Shown: in pieces, positions 10,449 through 22,443 of the stretch
Numbering within the stretch: the stretch's first letter is position 1
Layout: every line of letters begins with the position of its first letter
Source: Aplectana chamaeleonis
Lineage: Eukaryota; Nematoda; Chromadorea; Rhabditida; Cosmocercidae
Direction of reading: 5' to 3'
Length of the DNA: 64,000 nt
Assembly (NCBI GenBank): GCA_029168955.1
Contig: JAPDOI010000963.1
Location: 182,348-246,347, forward strand
Notes under the pieces: model-generated
Databases searched by the model: none
Told to the model about the DNA's origin: nothing
What the model saw: only the letters and a program-made list of their open reading frames with translations
Program-made: the position numbers and the translations under genes

Positions 10449-11320
10449 GGAGCGCGATAAGGCAACCACGCGTCACGATTGGAAGTTAGATCAAGTGGCG
10501 CTTGCTGCTTCGCGCCTCCAAACCCTCGCTGCCCCATTCATGCGTGTCATTACCGAGAACCTAATTAGCAATTTTGTGAGAAGGACCAGTACTAAATATA
10601 CAGGCTATAAAACGGCGAAATTCACTTGGCTCATACGCGTGCTGGTGCGGAGCGGAGGTTAGAGACATTGAGAGAGCTTAGGGTTGACGGAGACCGAGGC
10701 GTCGCGCCTCGAATGATGTGAATTACGACGTTTTATAGAGGGTATTCATGTAGTTTAATTCACCTTTTATCAACGGGACAAAAGTGTGTTGTTGTCTGTA
10801 GTGAAAATTCAAACCCTATGAGCACCAGATGACAAATTGAGAACAGGTTAGGTGGGTGAAGTTTGTAGACCTCGGAAATCTTTGGAATCCGTAACTTCTA
10901 TCACTTCATTGTTTTACTACAAGCTTGAGGTGCCGAACTTCCTAGTTCAAAACATACCTAGAACATTTTCGACAAGAAGTATTAGATGAGCGAAGAAATC
11001 CTTTTTCACGGAAGGATGGAGAGAAAAAACAAATTCTTTCCATAGCCGACATTACTTCTGCACAATATGATGTATGCGGTGAAGCATAATTGCTGGCAGT
11101 TCACTAGAGAAGACGTCCAGTACAATACCGACATCTTCCACACTCGAATGACGACGGTCACACTGTGCTGCAGGGACGGTACCCTAAACTATTCTTCACT
11201 TCAACACAAAACGAAGTTTCTCTTCCGTAAATAGTTGCGAATCCTAATTTCCTAATGAATTAAAGGTTTACGCAGTACCGCACACTCCGTGGTCCGTGGC
11301 TTGCCCCCTCGAGAAAACGC
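10449..11320. other. Unassigned region
   Basis: I see no recognised gene or repeat. Confidence 0.35.
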
Positions 11321-12521
11321 TTAACACTTAAGAGACCGCCTGCTCCACGGCGAATTTCCACAGCGGACAGGTGCGCTCCACGGCTAATCGTTTCCGTGGG
11401 TGCGCAGTGTGGACACGCGGTCCGCTGGGAACCATTCTGATCGGAGCAGGCTTTCTTACTCAGACAACCAGTATTCCGTTTCTACTCCACCTGAGAGTAT
11501 GTCGCTCCACAGAGATCTGGAGTGAGGCCATGGTGAAGCAATGATCCACCGCTTTTTCGCGGACCTGCTTTTTTTTATTTTGGAAGTTTTTCCAGCTTTA
11601 CATGCACAAGGCTGGTAACGAAATAAGCGTTTGTTTGTCGACTTCTAGAATTTTCTTCAGGTTACAGCTAATGGTTAGGATTGAGCCGTGCTAGGCCGAC
11701 CCGGAGTATTGAAAATTTGAAAAATAAACAAACTTCTCCTTTGTGGTGCCCTAATAAACCTCATGTAGAACTTTCGGCGGACTCAAATACTTTGATCTAC
11801 CGAGTTGTCTGATGCGACCGACATAAATTTTGTCAGAATTCTCAAAACGGGTATCAGATTCATGATCAGCAACCCCTCCTCCCCAATGGCCACGTGAGCG
11901 AAGTCGCACCAAAACGTGAAACGTATACAAACGAATAACGAACGACAGACGCCAGCGAAGCTTTAAGATACTGTGAAATATACACCACTTCATTGTTCAG
12001 CGCCTCCAAACATACCCCGTAGTTTAATTTCAGTAAATTTCAAGCACTGAACTATTTCTAGGTTTTCACCCCTTTCCCCCCAAGTTACCCTCCACTCTTG
12101 GAAATTGAAAGGTTAAAAACAGAACCTTGTGCAGCAACTCGAATAACCCTCGAGGTCAATGCAGCAAAATTTTGAACGATGACTTACTTCAGTTATCTCA
12201 AATAGGTGGCACTACTATTTCGACAATCAACTGTATAACATCAGTTCCGTGATAAGCACCATTGATACCCCTTCTTAGCCAAGTTTGGAACAATTTATTT
12301 CCAGCCAAAGAAGCTCAAAAAATCGAAAAGTGCCATTTCCAGAAATGCTTGTAAAATTACTAGGAACACCGAAAATGCTTGACCACTGTGAGTGTAAATA
12401 GGTTACATCATAAAGAACCTATCCGTAATTAAGAAAGACTCTATGCCGGAGAAATATGAAAAATATCAAAAGTTTTATGGCGTGGGTGCGCAGTGTGGAC
12501 ACGCGGTCTCTTAAGTGTTAA
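11321..12521. mobile_element. 1.2-kb element with TTAACACTTAAGAGACCGC ends
   Basis: The 19-bp end at 11321 is exactly inverted at 12503-12521. A block running from GTGGGTGCGCAG to GTGGACACGCGGTC adjoins the right end and recurs in direct orientation at about 11395, so the left end is rearranged. The interior has no coding homology. Confidence 0.7.
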
Positions 12522-12992
12522 ATCTCACCCGCGGCTGGCGCGGCGGTCGCGTGCGCCAGCCGCTAATCGATCCAGGCCGCAGCCGGTCAGCTTACCTTAC
12601 CGCCCGAGCCCGCCGCGGGTTAGGCCGTAGTTAAACACCGGTGGTACGCTGCGGAAATAGCAAGACAACTACCACTTATGTGGGTCCAAATGTGCTGAGG
12701 CATGCCAAAAGGAAGAGTTGTCCCAGAAAAACGCGCCGGAAGGCCGCTCCGAGCAGTTATACACGCCGCTGCAATGTAAACTGTATCCTTGCGGGACCTA
12801 ACCTGCTGGACATTCGCCAATTTTCATCAGTTGATTAGTTTTCAGTTCTGAACTTGTAAAACATCACCAAAACGATTGAGCGAGCACTGTTTTAACAAGA
12901 GCAATAGATTTCTAGTGACTTTCCGCAAAAAAAACAAGTGATAGAGGCGTGAATTATCGACAAAATTTGATTGAAACGCCCGGGAATTTCTA
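12522..12992. other. GC-rich block, unassigned
   Basis: 12530-12640 is strikingly CpG-rich (GGCTGGCGCGGCGGTCGCG, then an inverted GCGCCAGCC). This could be repeat sequence or a promoter remnant; no gene was found beside it. Confidence 0.3.
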
Positions 12993-13038
12993 GTCTGCAA
13001 TATTGCGTCAAGGATGCCAACGACGCAATATTGCAGAC
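12993..13038. repeat. Perfect 17-bp stem-loop
   Basis: GTCTGCAATATTGCGTC at 12993-13009 is exactly inverted at 13022-13038, with a 12-nt loop. Confidence 0.8.
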
Positions 13039-13245
13039 GAGACCCTGACCCAAGCAACAAGCGGCGGCAATGTCATCGCGGGACGTTTTCATTCCGCTGG
13101 TGTAGAACTAGGGCCTTAGACTTGAATGTATTTTCTGGGGAAGCAAGCCACGGATCTAACTGTAATAAAATGTGGGAAGCTACCACATACAGTGAGAAAT
13201 ATGGCATTTGCATTACTAGCATTGAATAAACTACGTTGGTCGAGC

Positions 13246-13712
13246 TTAAAGGCATCGTTCGCGCTGAAAATCATTTTCCATTTTTTGGGCTCAATTTCAT
13301 CAATGAGCCCGGTAGACCACACCGGTGAGTTTTGGCGCTGTAAAAACCTAAGGTTATGATTTTGGAAGAGGTTGAAGATGAGGATCCGCCACCAGTTCTC
13401 ACCAGTCATCTAGCACTTTTTCATAGAATGTAGATCCGACCGGCAAACAACATGAAAAACAGTTACGGCACAAACTCCACATGTAGAAAAGCTTCGAAAA
13501 TAACAGTGACGAGGCCCCCAAACGCAGAAAAACCTCAAAAACGATTTTGGCGCGAAATTCAAATTCGTATTTACAATGTGTTCCGAATGAATTTTCTTTA
13601 CAAATGGAAGTTTTTCATGAGCGCCTTCGACATTTTCGTTCACTAGAGAGGCCAAGCTACACAAAAACATGAAAAAATAATATACGGTTTCCTGCGCGTA
13701 CGATGCCTTTAA
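13246..13712. mobile_element. Miniature TIR element, AGGCATCG subtype
   Basis: It opens TTAAAGGCATCGTTCGCGC and closes GCGCGTACGATGCCTTTAA. It shares the TTTAAAGGCA edge with the other families but has a different interior. Internal inverted tracts (GTTTTGGCGCTG; AAACCTCAAAAACG) are present. Confidence 0.75.
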
Positions 13713-14153
13713 GTCAGGTCTTTGACAAGTAAAGGTACAAAGTCCGATGATGCTAAGCCCGACAGAAAATCGCGCAGCAAAAAAAAAAGAAAATCAAATA
13801 GGAAATCTGCTATTTGCTTGCGTGCTGACCGGGATCACGTAGAAAGGAGTGCGGAAACGAAGGGGAAAATTTACTAGTTGAGGATTACGGGTGAAATCTA
13901 ACATTTCTTCAGTTTTGGACGTTGTCTTTGCAAGGCGTTTTTTTTGCTGCACAGTTTCGTTCCCTAGTCTTTCTTATGATAGCCGAGAGAAGTGGATTCC
14001 CCATACGACCCTACTTCAGTCCCGGTCCAAACGTCTGCCTGCCTCCACCCCCCCCCAAAAAATAACGGAGAACCTTTGCCCAATTGATGTTTGAAAGAGC
14101 CACTCCGATCTCTTATCAGATTGTGCTTGGACAGAGGACAAGGGGCTTAGTTT
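13713..14153. other. Unassigned region
   Basis: I see nothing recognisable beyond short homopolymers. Confidence 0.35.
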
Positions 14154-14500
14154 TTGGAGGCGATCCCTAACCACCTTTCGGTTACTTCCCTGTCACTTGA
14201 GTGCAGACTTTGGACCACACCGACGTGCAGGATACAGTCTGCACACGCGCCTACACACCCACACACGGCAGTGTATAAGCAACCAACGAATGTAGCAAAA
14301 GGAATGAATCAGTCTGGCACAGCAGAAGCAGGGAGTCCAGCCCTGAATCCACCTGCGTCTCAGGGCAAGGACCGGCAGCTTGTTGTCCGCGACAAACCCC
14401 CTATCCGCAACCTGAGGACGCGTCACGTAGCCTCGCGGCAAACCGGCTATCGGGATCACTCTTATGAGTGAGATCCGTGAAAAGGTAAGTATATCACTAA
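14154..14500. other. Open frame ending at a splice-donor-like site
   Basis: A 105-codon frame (14154-14471, plus) ends shortly before GTGAAAAGGTAAGTATATCAC, an excellent nematode 5' splice site. A similar string (CGCGAAAAGGTTAGTATATCAC) occurs at about 792, past the RTE stop codon, so this may be a repeat fragment and not an exon. The protein is unrecognised. GTGCAGACT is inverted about 40 bases later. Confidence 0.25.
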
Positions 14501-15134
14501 TTAGGGAATTTGTGGGTGTTCAGAGAAAATTTTTCGCATGCGGCTCAAACCTTTAAACTGGGTGCTGAACGCGAATCTGGGGTCTGTTTGTCGCTAGATT
14601 TAGGGTTACTGTGGGTTACGATAGGCATACTGCCTTTTAACTGCCGTAACCTACCTTGATATTCCGAGAATCGAGAATCGGATCTCAAATTCGTGCTCGG
14701 CGTCATAAATAACACCTAGTTAGAACTTTTGGGCCAAATCTGAGACTTCGCCTAAGCTACCGTACGCCCACCGTTACATACCGTAATTTAAGGAAAACCG
14801 ATAAACCGACCACAGATTTGTGTTAGGCAGCCTAAAGGGAAGTTCTGGATTGATTTCATCGCGGCATTCTGGAAATCGTCAAGAGTCGCGTTTGGCCAGC
14901 AAAGTTTCTCCCATTTTTAAGGTTCGGACCAAATCGGGCGAAATTCATGAATAATCGACAAGGTGGCCTCAGATTTGTAATCAGCACCTAAAACAATCCC
15001 TAGAAAAAAAGATTTGAGCTTAATCCAAAACAATTTTCTAAGAACCCTAAAAATTTCTATTCGAGTGCTACACTCCTCTTTTCTTCGAAAAGCTATGAAA
15101 ATGCCCAGTTTTAGAAATTTCCTATAAACCTCTG
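14501..15134. repeat. Interior of the ACAAGGG-family element
   Basis: It shares the family signatures: GTGCTGAACGCGAATCTG, ACCGTAACCTACC, AATCAGCACC and a CCGATAAACCGACC block. The ends are not clear. It abuts the next, complete copy. Confidence 0.6.
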
Positions 15135-16227
15135 ACAAGGGAACCACAATAAGTCATAGTGACCATTCCAAATGAAATGTACTTTTCTAGAACCATTTTC
15201 GGACGAAAAGTCCGATTGTGCCCATCGCAGCTGCCTAGACCCACTCTGAAAAAAGTTATGAGCGTTTTTCAAAGCTTCGCGGCAAGGTAAGGGTAAGGTT
15301 GACCTACCCCCCATGAAATTTTCAGGGTGTTTTCAAATTTTTCTTCGGTTTTTGCTAAAAACATGTATGTAGGGGTAATCTGGGGTGCTGAACATGAATC
15401 TGAGATCCGTTTGTCGAAATTTGAAGGCTTACTGTGGGTTAAGGTGGGTAACATGCCATTTAGGAGGTAAAACCTACCTCAATATTCCGATAATCGACAA
15501 ATGGACATCGAATTCGTATTCAGCACCCCAAATAACCCTTCACATGGAAACTTTGAGACAAATCTGAGACTTTGACCAAACTACCGTATACCCACCGTAA
15601 TCTACCGTAAGCTGACAAAAATCGATAAACTGACATCAGATTCGTGTTCAGCACTCCAAATAACGCCCAGATAAATAATTTGAGCATGATATATAGTAGC
15701 ACTCCGGAAATCGCCAAAAGTCGCGATTTGCCAAATTCTCCCCCGATAAGAATCTGTGAACGAATACATTCGAAAACTTCGGAAAATCGATAAATGAACC
15801 TCAGATTCGTGATCAGCACCCCAAATAACCATCCAGAGCGAATTTTTAGTCATTTTAAATAATTTTCTAAAACGCTTCGAGAGCCCTCTAATTGGTATAA
15901 ATAAACGCCCAACCGAAAATTCGTCTAAGTCCAAAACGCCGACAGTCTGCGCAAAGTTTGGAAAATGTTCCTTCACCGAAACATTGCTTAACGGGATAGT
16001 TTTGGGCGGTGAACACGATTATGAGGTCCGTTCCCGGATTTTCGTGTAAATAATGCGCTTTTTGGAGGGTACAATAGGTACGAAAATCACAGAAAAAAGG
16101 CCTATAACTTTTCTCAGAGTGGGTCTAGGCAACTGCGATGGGCCTATTCGGACTTTTCGACCAAAAATGGTTCTAGAAAAGTACATTTCATTAGGAATGG
16201 TCACTATGACTTATTGTGGTTCCCTTG
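15135..16227. mobile_element. ACAAGGG-family TIR element, complete copy
   Basis: ACAAGGGAACCACAATAAG at 15135 begins an inverted repeat of about 110 bp that returns at 16110-16227 (CTTATTGTGGTTCCCTTG). It is about 1.09 kb without a recognisable protein. The interior has repeated phrases such as CAGCACCCCAAATAACC and CCGTAATCTACCGTAAGCTG. Other copies begin with CTA before ACAAGGGAA, suggesting a short A/T-containing target. Confidence 0.75.
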
Positions 16228-17460
16228 CGAGACATTTTGGAAATTTTAACACGGGTTATTGACAGGACTATGTCTACCAGATCTAGAACATTTTTTCTGA
16301 AACGTTTGGGTGTAAGTAATATATGCTCTAGTTAGAGAGTCAAACTGGATAGGTTCATATTCTGTGCGCGGACCCTGAGCGCTGCAAATAGATAAGCGAT
16401 TTCTTTTTTGCAAGGAAGAAAAACAGTATTTCGAGGAAGAAACCGAATTTGGGTTACTGTTGTGACTCGTCCGTTCGACTTCGGAAAGTTCGAAAAATTT
16501 TCGGGACTCGCTCGTTCGAAATTTTTTCGAGCGAAAAAAATCAAATTTTTTGATATTCAATGTTCTAATCTTTTCTAGTACTAATGTTAAAGAATATTCG
16601 GCAATTCTTTGGAAATTGTTCAACTAGGTTGCAAAGCCAAACCTGATTGTAGACATCAACTCTGTAATAATCTTTTGAAATATTTAAATAAACAGCCTTA
16701 ATGCATTCGATGCATTAAAAGGTCCTTTAGCTAATCTGTAATGTCTACGTTTCTATGGGTATTTGTTTCCAACAAACAAATTACAGAGTTTTGCTGACTC
16801 AGCCTTACCAACAAATTATTATCACTTCTGCAAATCCCCTACTCCGGGACTGCGGCAAAAAAGGATTAGTCGAATGCAATACACCTGGCTGACTGGCTAC
16901 TGCGCTACCTGATTGCTATATGAAAGCCGAGACGGAGCGCGATTTCGTTTGTTCTTCCGAGTCGTTGTCGTCCTTCTCCTTTTTTTTCGACTGTTCGGGC
17001 CAGAAGTGCGAGTGGATCGGATCGACAATAGCGAGGCGTGACCGCATTGTGTTGCGTGAGTGTATGCGCTGGCAAGCGCCGACCCGCGTTCACGTCCTTT
17101 TTCGTACGTCACGGCGTCGCCGCTTTTCCGCGCTCGTGGATGTCGCGCTGCGGAAGCAGCACTCCTTGTTGGATCACGACCACCACTTCCTCCCTCCAAC
17201 CCTCTCATGTTACGTTTACCTCATTCTATACTCCCCACAGGAAGTTTATCATAGTATTCTATTGACTTTTCTGGTAATCCGTAATCCGATCCGAGAAAAT
17301 CCGATTCTATGAAAAAACTAAGCCTTGTGTCTCAACGCCTCTGATTGACATGTTCATCGAGAACAATTGCGGTCTAATTATTTGCATAGCTTGATGTATA
17401 GTCTGTACTATTCAATTTTATCACTCACCTATTCTATTTACACGACTTGTCCTTTCCCTG
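16228..17460. other. Unassigned region with a CpG-rich patch
   Basis: No protein is recognised. 16930-17165 is CpG-rich with overlapping open frames on both strands (for example 16920-17312 plus, 130 codons). A promoter or first exon is possible but unsupported. Confidence 0.3.
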
Positions 17461-17462
17461 AC

Positions 17463-17720
<258 letters not shown>

Positions 17721-17877
17721 AATCGGCCGACCCATCGAATCACCCCGCCCATGTTATGGAAGGGTTGCCATACAGCAGAACAGCTGTCGAAGTTTTCAGA
17801 ACTTTTTATCTCAGAATATCCTAACATCCAAGCATGCACATCGAAACATCCCTATCTTCAGTGTGTTTTGGTTGAAT

Positions 17878-17890
17878 ATTATCATTATTT

Positions 17891-17987
<97 letters not shown>

Positions 17988-18014
17988 GGGATATTATTAT
18001 TACTATTATTCTCC

Positions 18015-18080
<66 letters not shown>

Positions 18081-18088
18081 TATTCTCC

Positions 18089-18137
<49 letters not shown>

Positions 18138-18217
18138 TATTATTATTATTATTGTTATGATGATTACTATTAATATTACTATTATTATTATTATTATTAC
18201 TATTATTATTATTATTC

Positions 18218-18251
<34 letters not shown>

Positions 18252-18260
18252 TATTCTTAC

Positions 18261-18356
<96 letters not shown>

Positions 18357-18412
18357 AAATGTTATTATTATTAGTAGTAGTATTAGTGTTACTATAATTT
18401 TTATTATTATTC
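17878..18412. repeat. ATT trinucleotide array
   Basis: About 530 bp of (ATT)n with scattered ACT, AGT, TCT and TTG variants. The long Ile-rich frames on both strands are artefacts of the repeat. Confidence 0.97.
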
Positions 18413-18975
18413 CCGCCACGAGCAGGTGTACTGCGAATCAGGCGACAGGCTAGAAGATTTTGATCGTTACAGGATTGCGTGCTAAAACTATTCTAATATC
18501 GAAACAAATCCACGAATTATCCGTAAAATCAGTACTATTTTTGAATATGCTCAGTAAATAAAATTTGAAGAATACTTTAAAAATTCCGAAGAGGAAACTG
18601 GTCGTTGCGGTGCACCTTTTTCCCTCTTCTAGCACTCCATCCCAAACAATGCTGCATTGCATGATCGTTCTTTTTACTGCCATTACTTCCTCCATTACAG
18701 CAGTCCTCAGCTGTTGAACATGACAGCAACAGTGTATCGACTTCTCTCCTCATACAATTGCTCCGCACAGATTTGCTTCTGTTCAATTTGGCACTTCTAC
18801 AATCCACAGCACCGGCTTATTTATCACTAACCTCTATTCGATCAACAAACTTAACTGAAACGTTTTTAATACCTCACTACCTGATTCCAGTGTCAGTAAT
18901 TCTTGCAAATCTGCAGCGGATTCTAGTACAGTCTACAGCAATGGAAGTAGGACCTGGTGAGGTTGCGGACTCGTC
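18413..18975. other. Unassigned region
   Basis: I see no supported gene. The final 100 bases (ACAGTCTACAGCAATGGAAG and context) resemble 22850-22900. Confidence 0.35.
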
Positions 18976-20892
18976 TTAAAGGCAGTGGTCGCCATAAAAT
19001 ATGCTTGTCTTCTTCTCCTCTCCAAACCCTTTTCTGGGTTTAGAGTAATAGGACCAATGAGAAAAAAATCGCGAAAAAGCCGCTGTTTCGGGCCTAATTT
19101 GAAGCCTAAACATTCTTGTCTTTTGATGGTGGACGAGCCCACTCCACATCATCGGCAGCGATGATCTCTGATATCAAGAACTCGGCTAGCTTGAAATTGA
19201 ATTTCAATCAATGAACATTATCCTTCGGACTCATCTAGTCAAAAACATTGACTGAAGTGCTTGCTTTCATTGGTGAACTCTTTTCATTACGTAAATTTAA
19301 ATTTATTTCTTCCTCTAAAATTCGATGATTTTCGACTGCTCGGCATTAGGCTGCGATCTTTTTTTGCGGCGCTGTGCACGTGTGCACGAACTATCACCTC
19401 TGCCAACGCGTAGCTAGATGCCTCCGAGGGCGCGGCCTGAAACGCCGCCCCATTCCATGTAGCGAGAATTTAAGGGTTTTAGCTACGATAGCTAAAACCC
19501 GCATATTCTTGTGTCGTTCGAACCATTGTTCTCTCTGACGCTAAACCCGTATATTCTCGCTATAATTTTGTAGCGAGAATCTACGGATTTCGCGACAGCC
19601 TGTGTTGAATTCAATCTCAAACCCGCGTAAGCTACGCGGAATGCAGGGATGCGGTTTGAACAGTGTTGGCACAGTCAACCCACGGATAACTTGACACTCT
19701 GTGTGTGGTCGTGGAGGGTGACCCCGTGTCGCTCTCTGCAAGACCTTGCAAGGGATAATTTTTGCCGCTGGTGTGCTGCAGGTCGTGGGAAAGAAACGGC
19801 GATGCGCTCGATCGCAGCGGGGATCGTCTTTCTAGTACAGATCAAGACTGGGTGGGTCGATCGACCGTGCGCTGCAACGAGAATAAGCGTAGAATATGCG
19901 GGTGCTGTAGCGAGAATTTACGAAGAATATGCGGGCGCTGTAGCTAAAATTTCACCAACTGAGGCTAAACTTTCCGTAATTTACGTAAATTCTCATGTCA
20001 AAATTACACTAGATGCCTCCGAAACCCTGGGCATCTCTGCTCCGCCAACGCGTAGCTAAATGCCTCACACGGAAACCAGAGATGCCCAGGGTTTCGGAGG
20101 CATCTAGTCTAATTTTGATCCGAGAATTTACGTAAATTACGGAAAGTTTAGCCTCAGTTGGTGAAATTTTAGCTACAGCGCCCGCATATTCTTCGTGAAT
20201 TCTCGCTACAGCACCCGCATATTCTACGCTTATTCTCGTTGCAGCGCACGGTCGATCGACCCACCCAGTCTTGATCTGTACTAGAAAGACGATCCCCGCT
20301 GCGATCGAGCGCATCGCCGTTTCTTTCCCACGGCCTGCAGCATACCAGCGGCCAAAATTATCCCTTGCAAGGTCTTGCAGAGAGCGACACGGGGTCACCC
20401 TCCACGAATACTCACAGAGTGTCAAGTTATCCGTGGGTTGACTGGGCCAACACTGTTTGAACGGCATCCCTGCGTTCCGCGTAGCCAGCGCGGGTTTGAG
20501 ATTGAATTCAGCACAGGCTGTCGCGAAATCCGTAGATTCTCGCTACAAAATTATAGCGAGAATATACGGGTTTAGTGTCAGAGAGAACAGTGGTTCGAAC
20601 GACACAAGAATATGCGGGTTTTAGCTATCGTAGCTAAAACCCTTGAGTTCTCGCTACATGGAATGGGGCGGCGTTTCAGGCCGCGCCCTCCGAGGCATCT
20701 AGCTACGCGATGGCAGAGTGATTTCCGTGTGAGGCACTTAGCTACGCCTTGGCGGAGATCTTTGGGCCCTAGAAACTCTATTCCTAGCCCGTTTTTCACC
20801 GCGTTACCTTCATAGTTTTTCAGCTGTTTTCTATCTAAGCTGATTTTTATTGTTTTTTAGATAATGTTTTTCATCGCGAACACTGCCTTTAA
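18976..20892. mobile_element. Miniature TIR element, AGGCAGTGG subtype, interrupted
   Basis: It opens TTAAAGGCAGTGGTCGCC and ends CGAACACTGCCTTTAA. Its interior matches the copies at 24979-25526 and 30655-31127 (GGGCCCTAGAAACTCTA, GCACGTGTGCACGAAC, ATGATGTGGAGTGGGC-type blocks, partly inverted). The copy is split by the 1.36-kb palindrome at about 19395-20758. Removing it rejoins GTGCACGAAC with TTTGGGCCC. Confidence 0.75.
19398..20757. mobile_element. Near-perfect 1.36-kb palindromic element
   Basis: The left arm 19398-20039 and right arm 20077-20718 are both 642 bp and inverted copies of each other with few differences. The 37-nt spacer (a variant of the arm start, CTCCGCCAACGCG) is present again, inverted, at 20719-20757. 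Within each arm TAGCGAGAAT-type motifs recur. Related open frames appear on both strands because of the symmetry; I do not regard them as genes. Confidence 0.88.
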
Positions 20893-21532
20893 CATACGGT
20901 AGTTTGTTAGTGGTCTCACTCATTTTTCCGACACAGCTGTGATAGATCGGTGAGTCTGTGTTTTCACCGATATGACTACATCTGTGGAAGCAATGAAAAC
21001 AGGTGAAAATATGAGAGTGGAAACAAAAACTCACTACAAGAAAGGATTGCGAAAAAAAACCTAATTCGGGTGAAATTATCAGCCTCATTTTCCGGTTTTT
21101 TGATGGTGCACGGGCCTGCCCCACATCATTGGCATCGATGATCTTTAGTGACAAGAATATCTGCTGGCTTGAAATCAAATCGACATCTAATCAATGACCG
21201 ATTTTCTACGGACTTGCCTGCCTCGAGTAATTATACCCTCATCTATTCAAAATATTGACTGACGTGCTTGCTCTCGTTGTTCAACTGGTTTTATTAGTTA
21301 AATTTGCATTTGTTTCTCTCCCTGAATGTCACTTAATTTTACTACTCAGTATGGGACTCCGATCATTTTGGGCGGAGTCGTGCACTTGTGCACGGATCGG
21401 CATCTTGGGATCCTAATAATTCATTGCAGCCCGTTTCTTCCACGTGAGCTTCGTGGCTTCCAAGACGATTGCGAACCAAGTCTATTCTTACGGTTTTCTC
21501 AATAACTTTTTTCATCGCGACCTTTGCCTTAA
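20893..21532. mobile_element. Miniature element, AGGCAGTGG subtype, divergent copy
   Basis: 21040-21532 matches the 18976 copy (GATGGTGCACGGGCC, CATCATTGGCATCGATGAT, GTGCACTTGTGCACG). It ends CGACCTTTGCCTTAA, directly joined to the next element. The left end is lost or altered; 20893-21040 is unassigned. Confidence 0.6.
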
Positions 21533-21993
21533 AGGCAGTGTTCACGATAAAAATCGTTTTTTTGTTTTTCCGCCTATCTTGAAAACGGTCCCATGCTGAT
21601 TCCAATGATGTCCCTGGAATAGTACAAGACCCCCTGGAAACAGAGTTATGGCTGTTCGAAATTCAGCAAGGGAAATTTGTGGACGAGTTGTCCGAGGCTT
21701 GTAACTCCCGTTTTTTTGCAGCCGGTGTGTGCGAGCTGACCTGAGTAAAGAATGACGCTGAGAATGAAGGGAATAACGGGGCTTTTGATCGGAAACCATC
21801 GCTCATTTAGCCACAAATTCGGGGAACTCTTATAGGACGTGGGCGGAGCGGCCCAATGGGTCGGCTGGCCCATTTTCACCCTTTTACCGGCCGTTTTTCG
21901 TCGCACTTCCGTTCTCAATCTTCTTATAGGGACCCAAAACTTACGTTTTAGCCAAAAAAGGGGAACTTTTTCTTCGTGAACACTGCCTTCAGA
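21529..21993. mobile_element. Miniature TIR element, AGGCAGTG family
   Basis: It opens TTAAAGGCAGTGTTCACGAT and ends TTCGTGAACACTGCCTTC. It has the usual core, then a private segment (GGACGTGGGCGGAGCGGCC). Confidence 0.8.
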
Positions 21994-22443
21994 GGCAGCG
22001 TTTACGATGATCATCCTCGTTGACTTGCCACAGTGAAATGATAGGCGAGAAGGATCCTAGGCTCCCAGTGTCGAAAGAGCGGTAGAAAACGAGCCAGGAG
22101 CTGCAAAATGACGGCTGCAAACAAGCGTTTCGGTGCCCCAGACACGCCCCGTGCCCCAGATCCGCCCCTCGAAAGGAACAAATTAAGACTCAGATTATAG
22201 GAATATCAAGTGAATGAAGTGCCGATAAGTGAGCTGTTTGCTTCATTGCACTGATAGGTATCATCCATCTAGCGGTCAATTCCTCCACGCTCAAAAATCA
22301 ACGTAAACAAGAGAGGGCCTATTTTTGCTAAAAAACGCATCTTTCGTGTCCTTTTTAAGCATGCCTTGCTATATAGGGCACCAGACTCTCCGTAAGCCGT
22401 GGAGATATCGGAAGTGAAATTTATCGTGAACAGTGCCTTTAAG
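21990..22443. mobile_element. Miniature element adjoining the previous one
   Basis: It opens CAGAGGCAGCGTTTACGATG and ends ATCGTGAACAGTGCCTTTAA. The ends match the AGGCAGTG family but the interior differs. Confidence 0.65.

Noticed and set aside
17863..18453. 196-codon Ile-rich frame
   Set aside because: It is the ATT array read in one frame; no gene signal.
19649..20467. Two similar ORFs on opposite strands
   Set aside because: They are the same sequence in the two arms of the palindrome, with no family motif; symmetry and not conservation explains the likeness.
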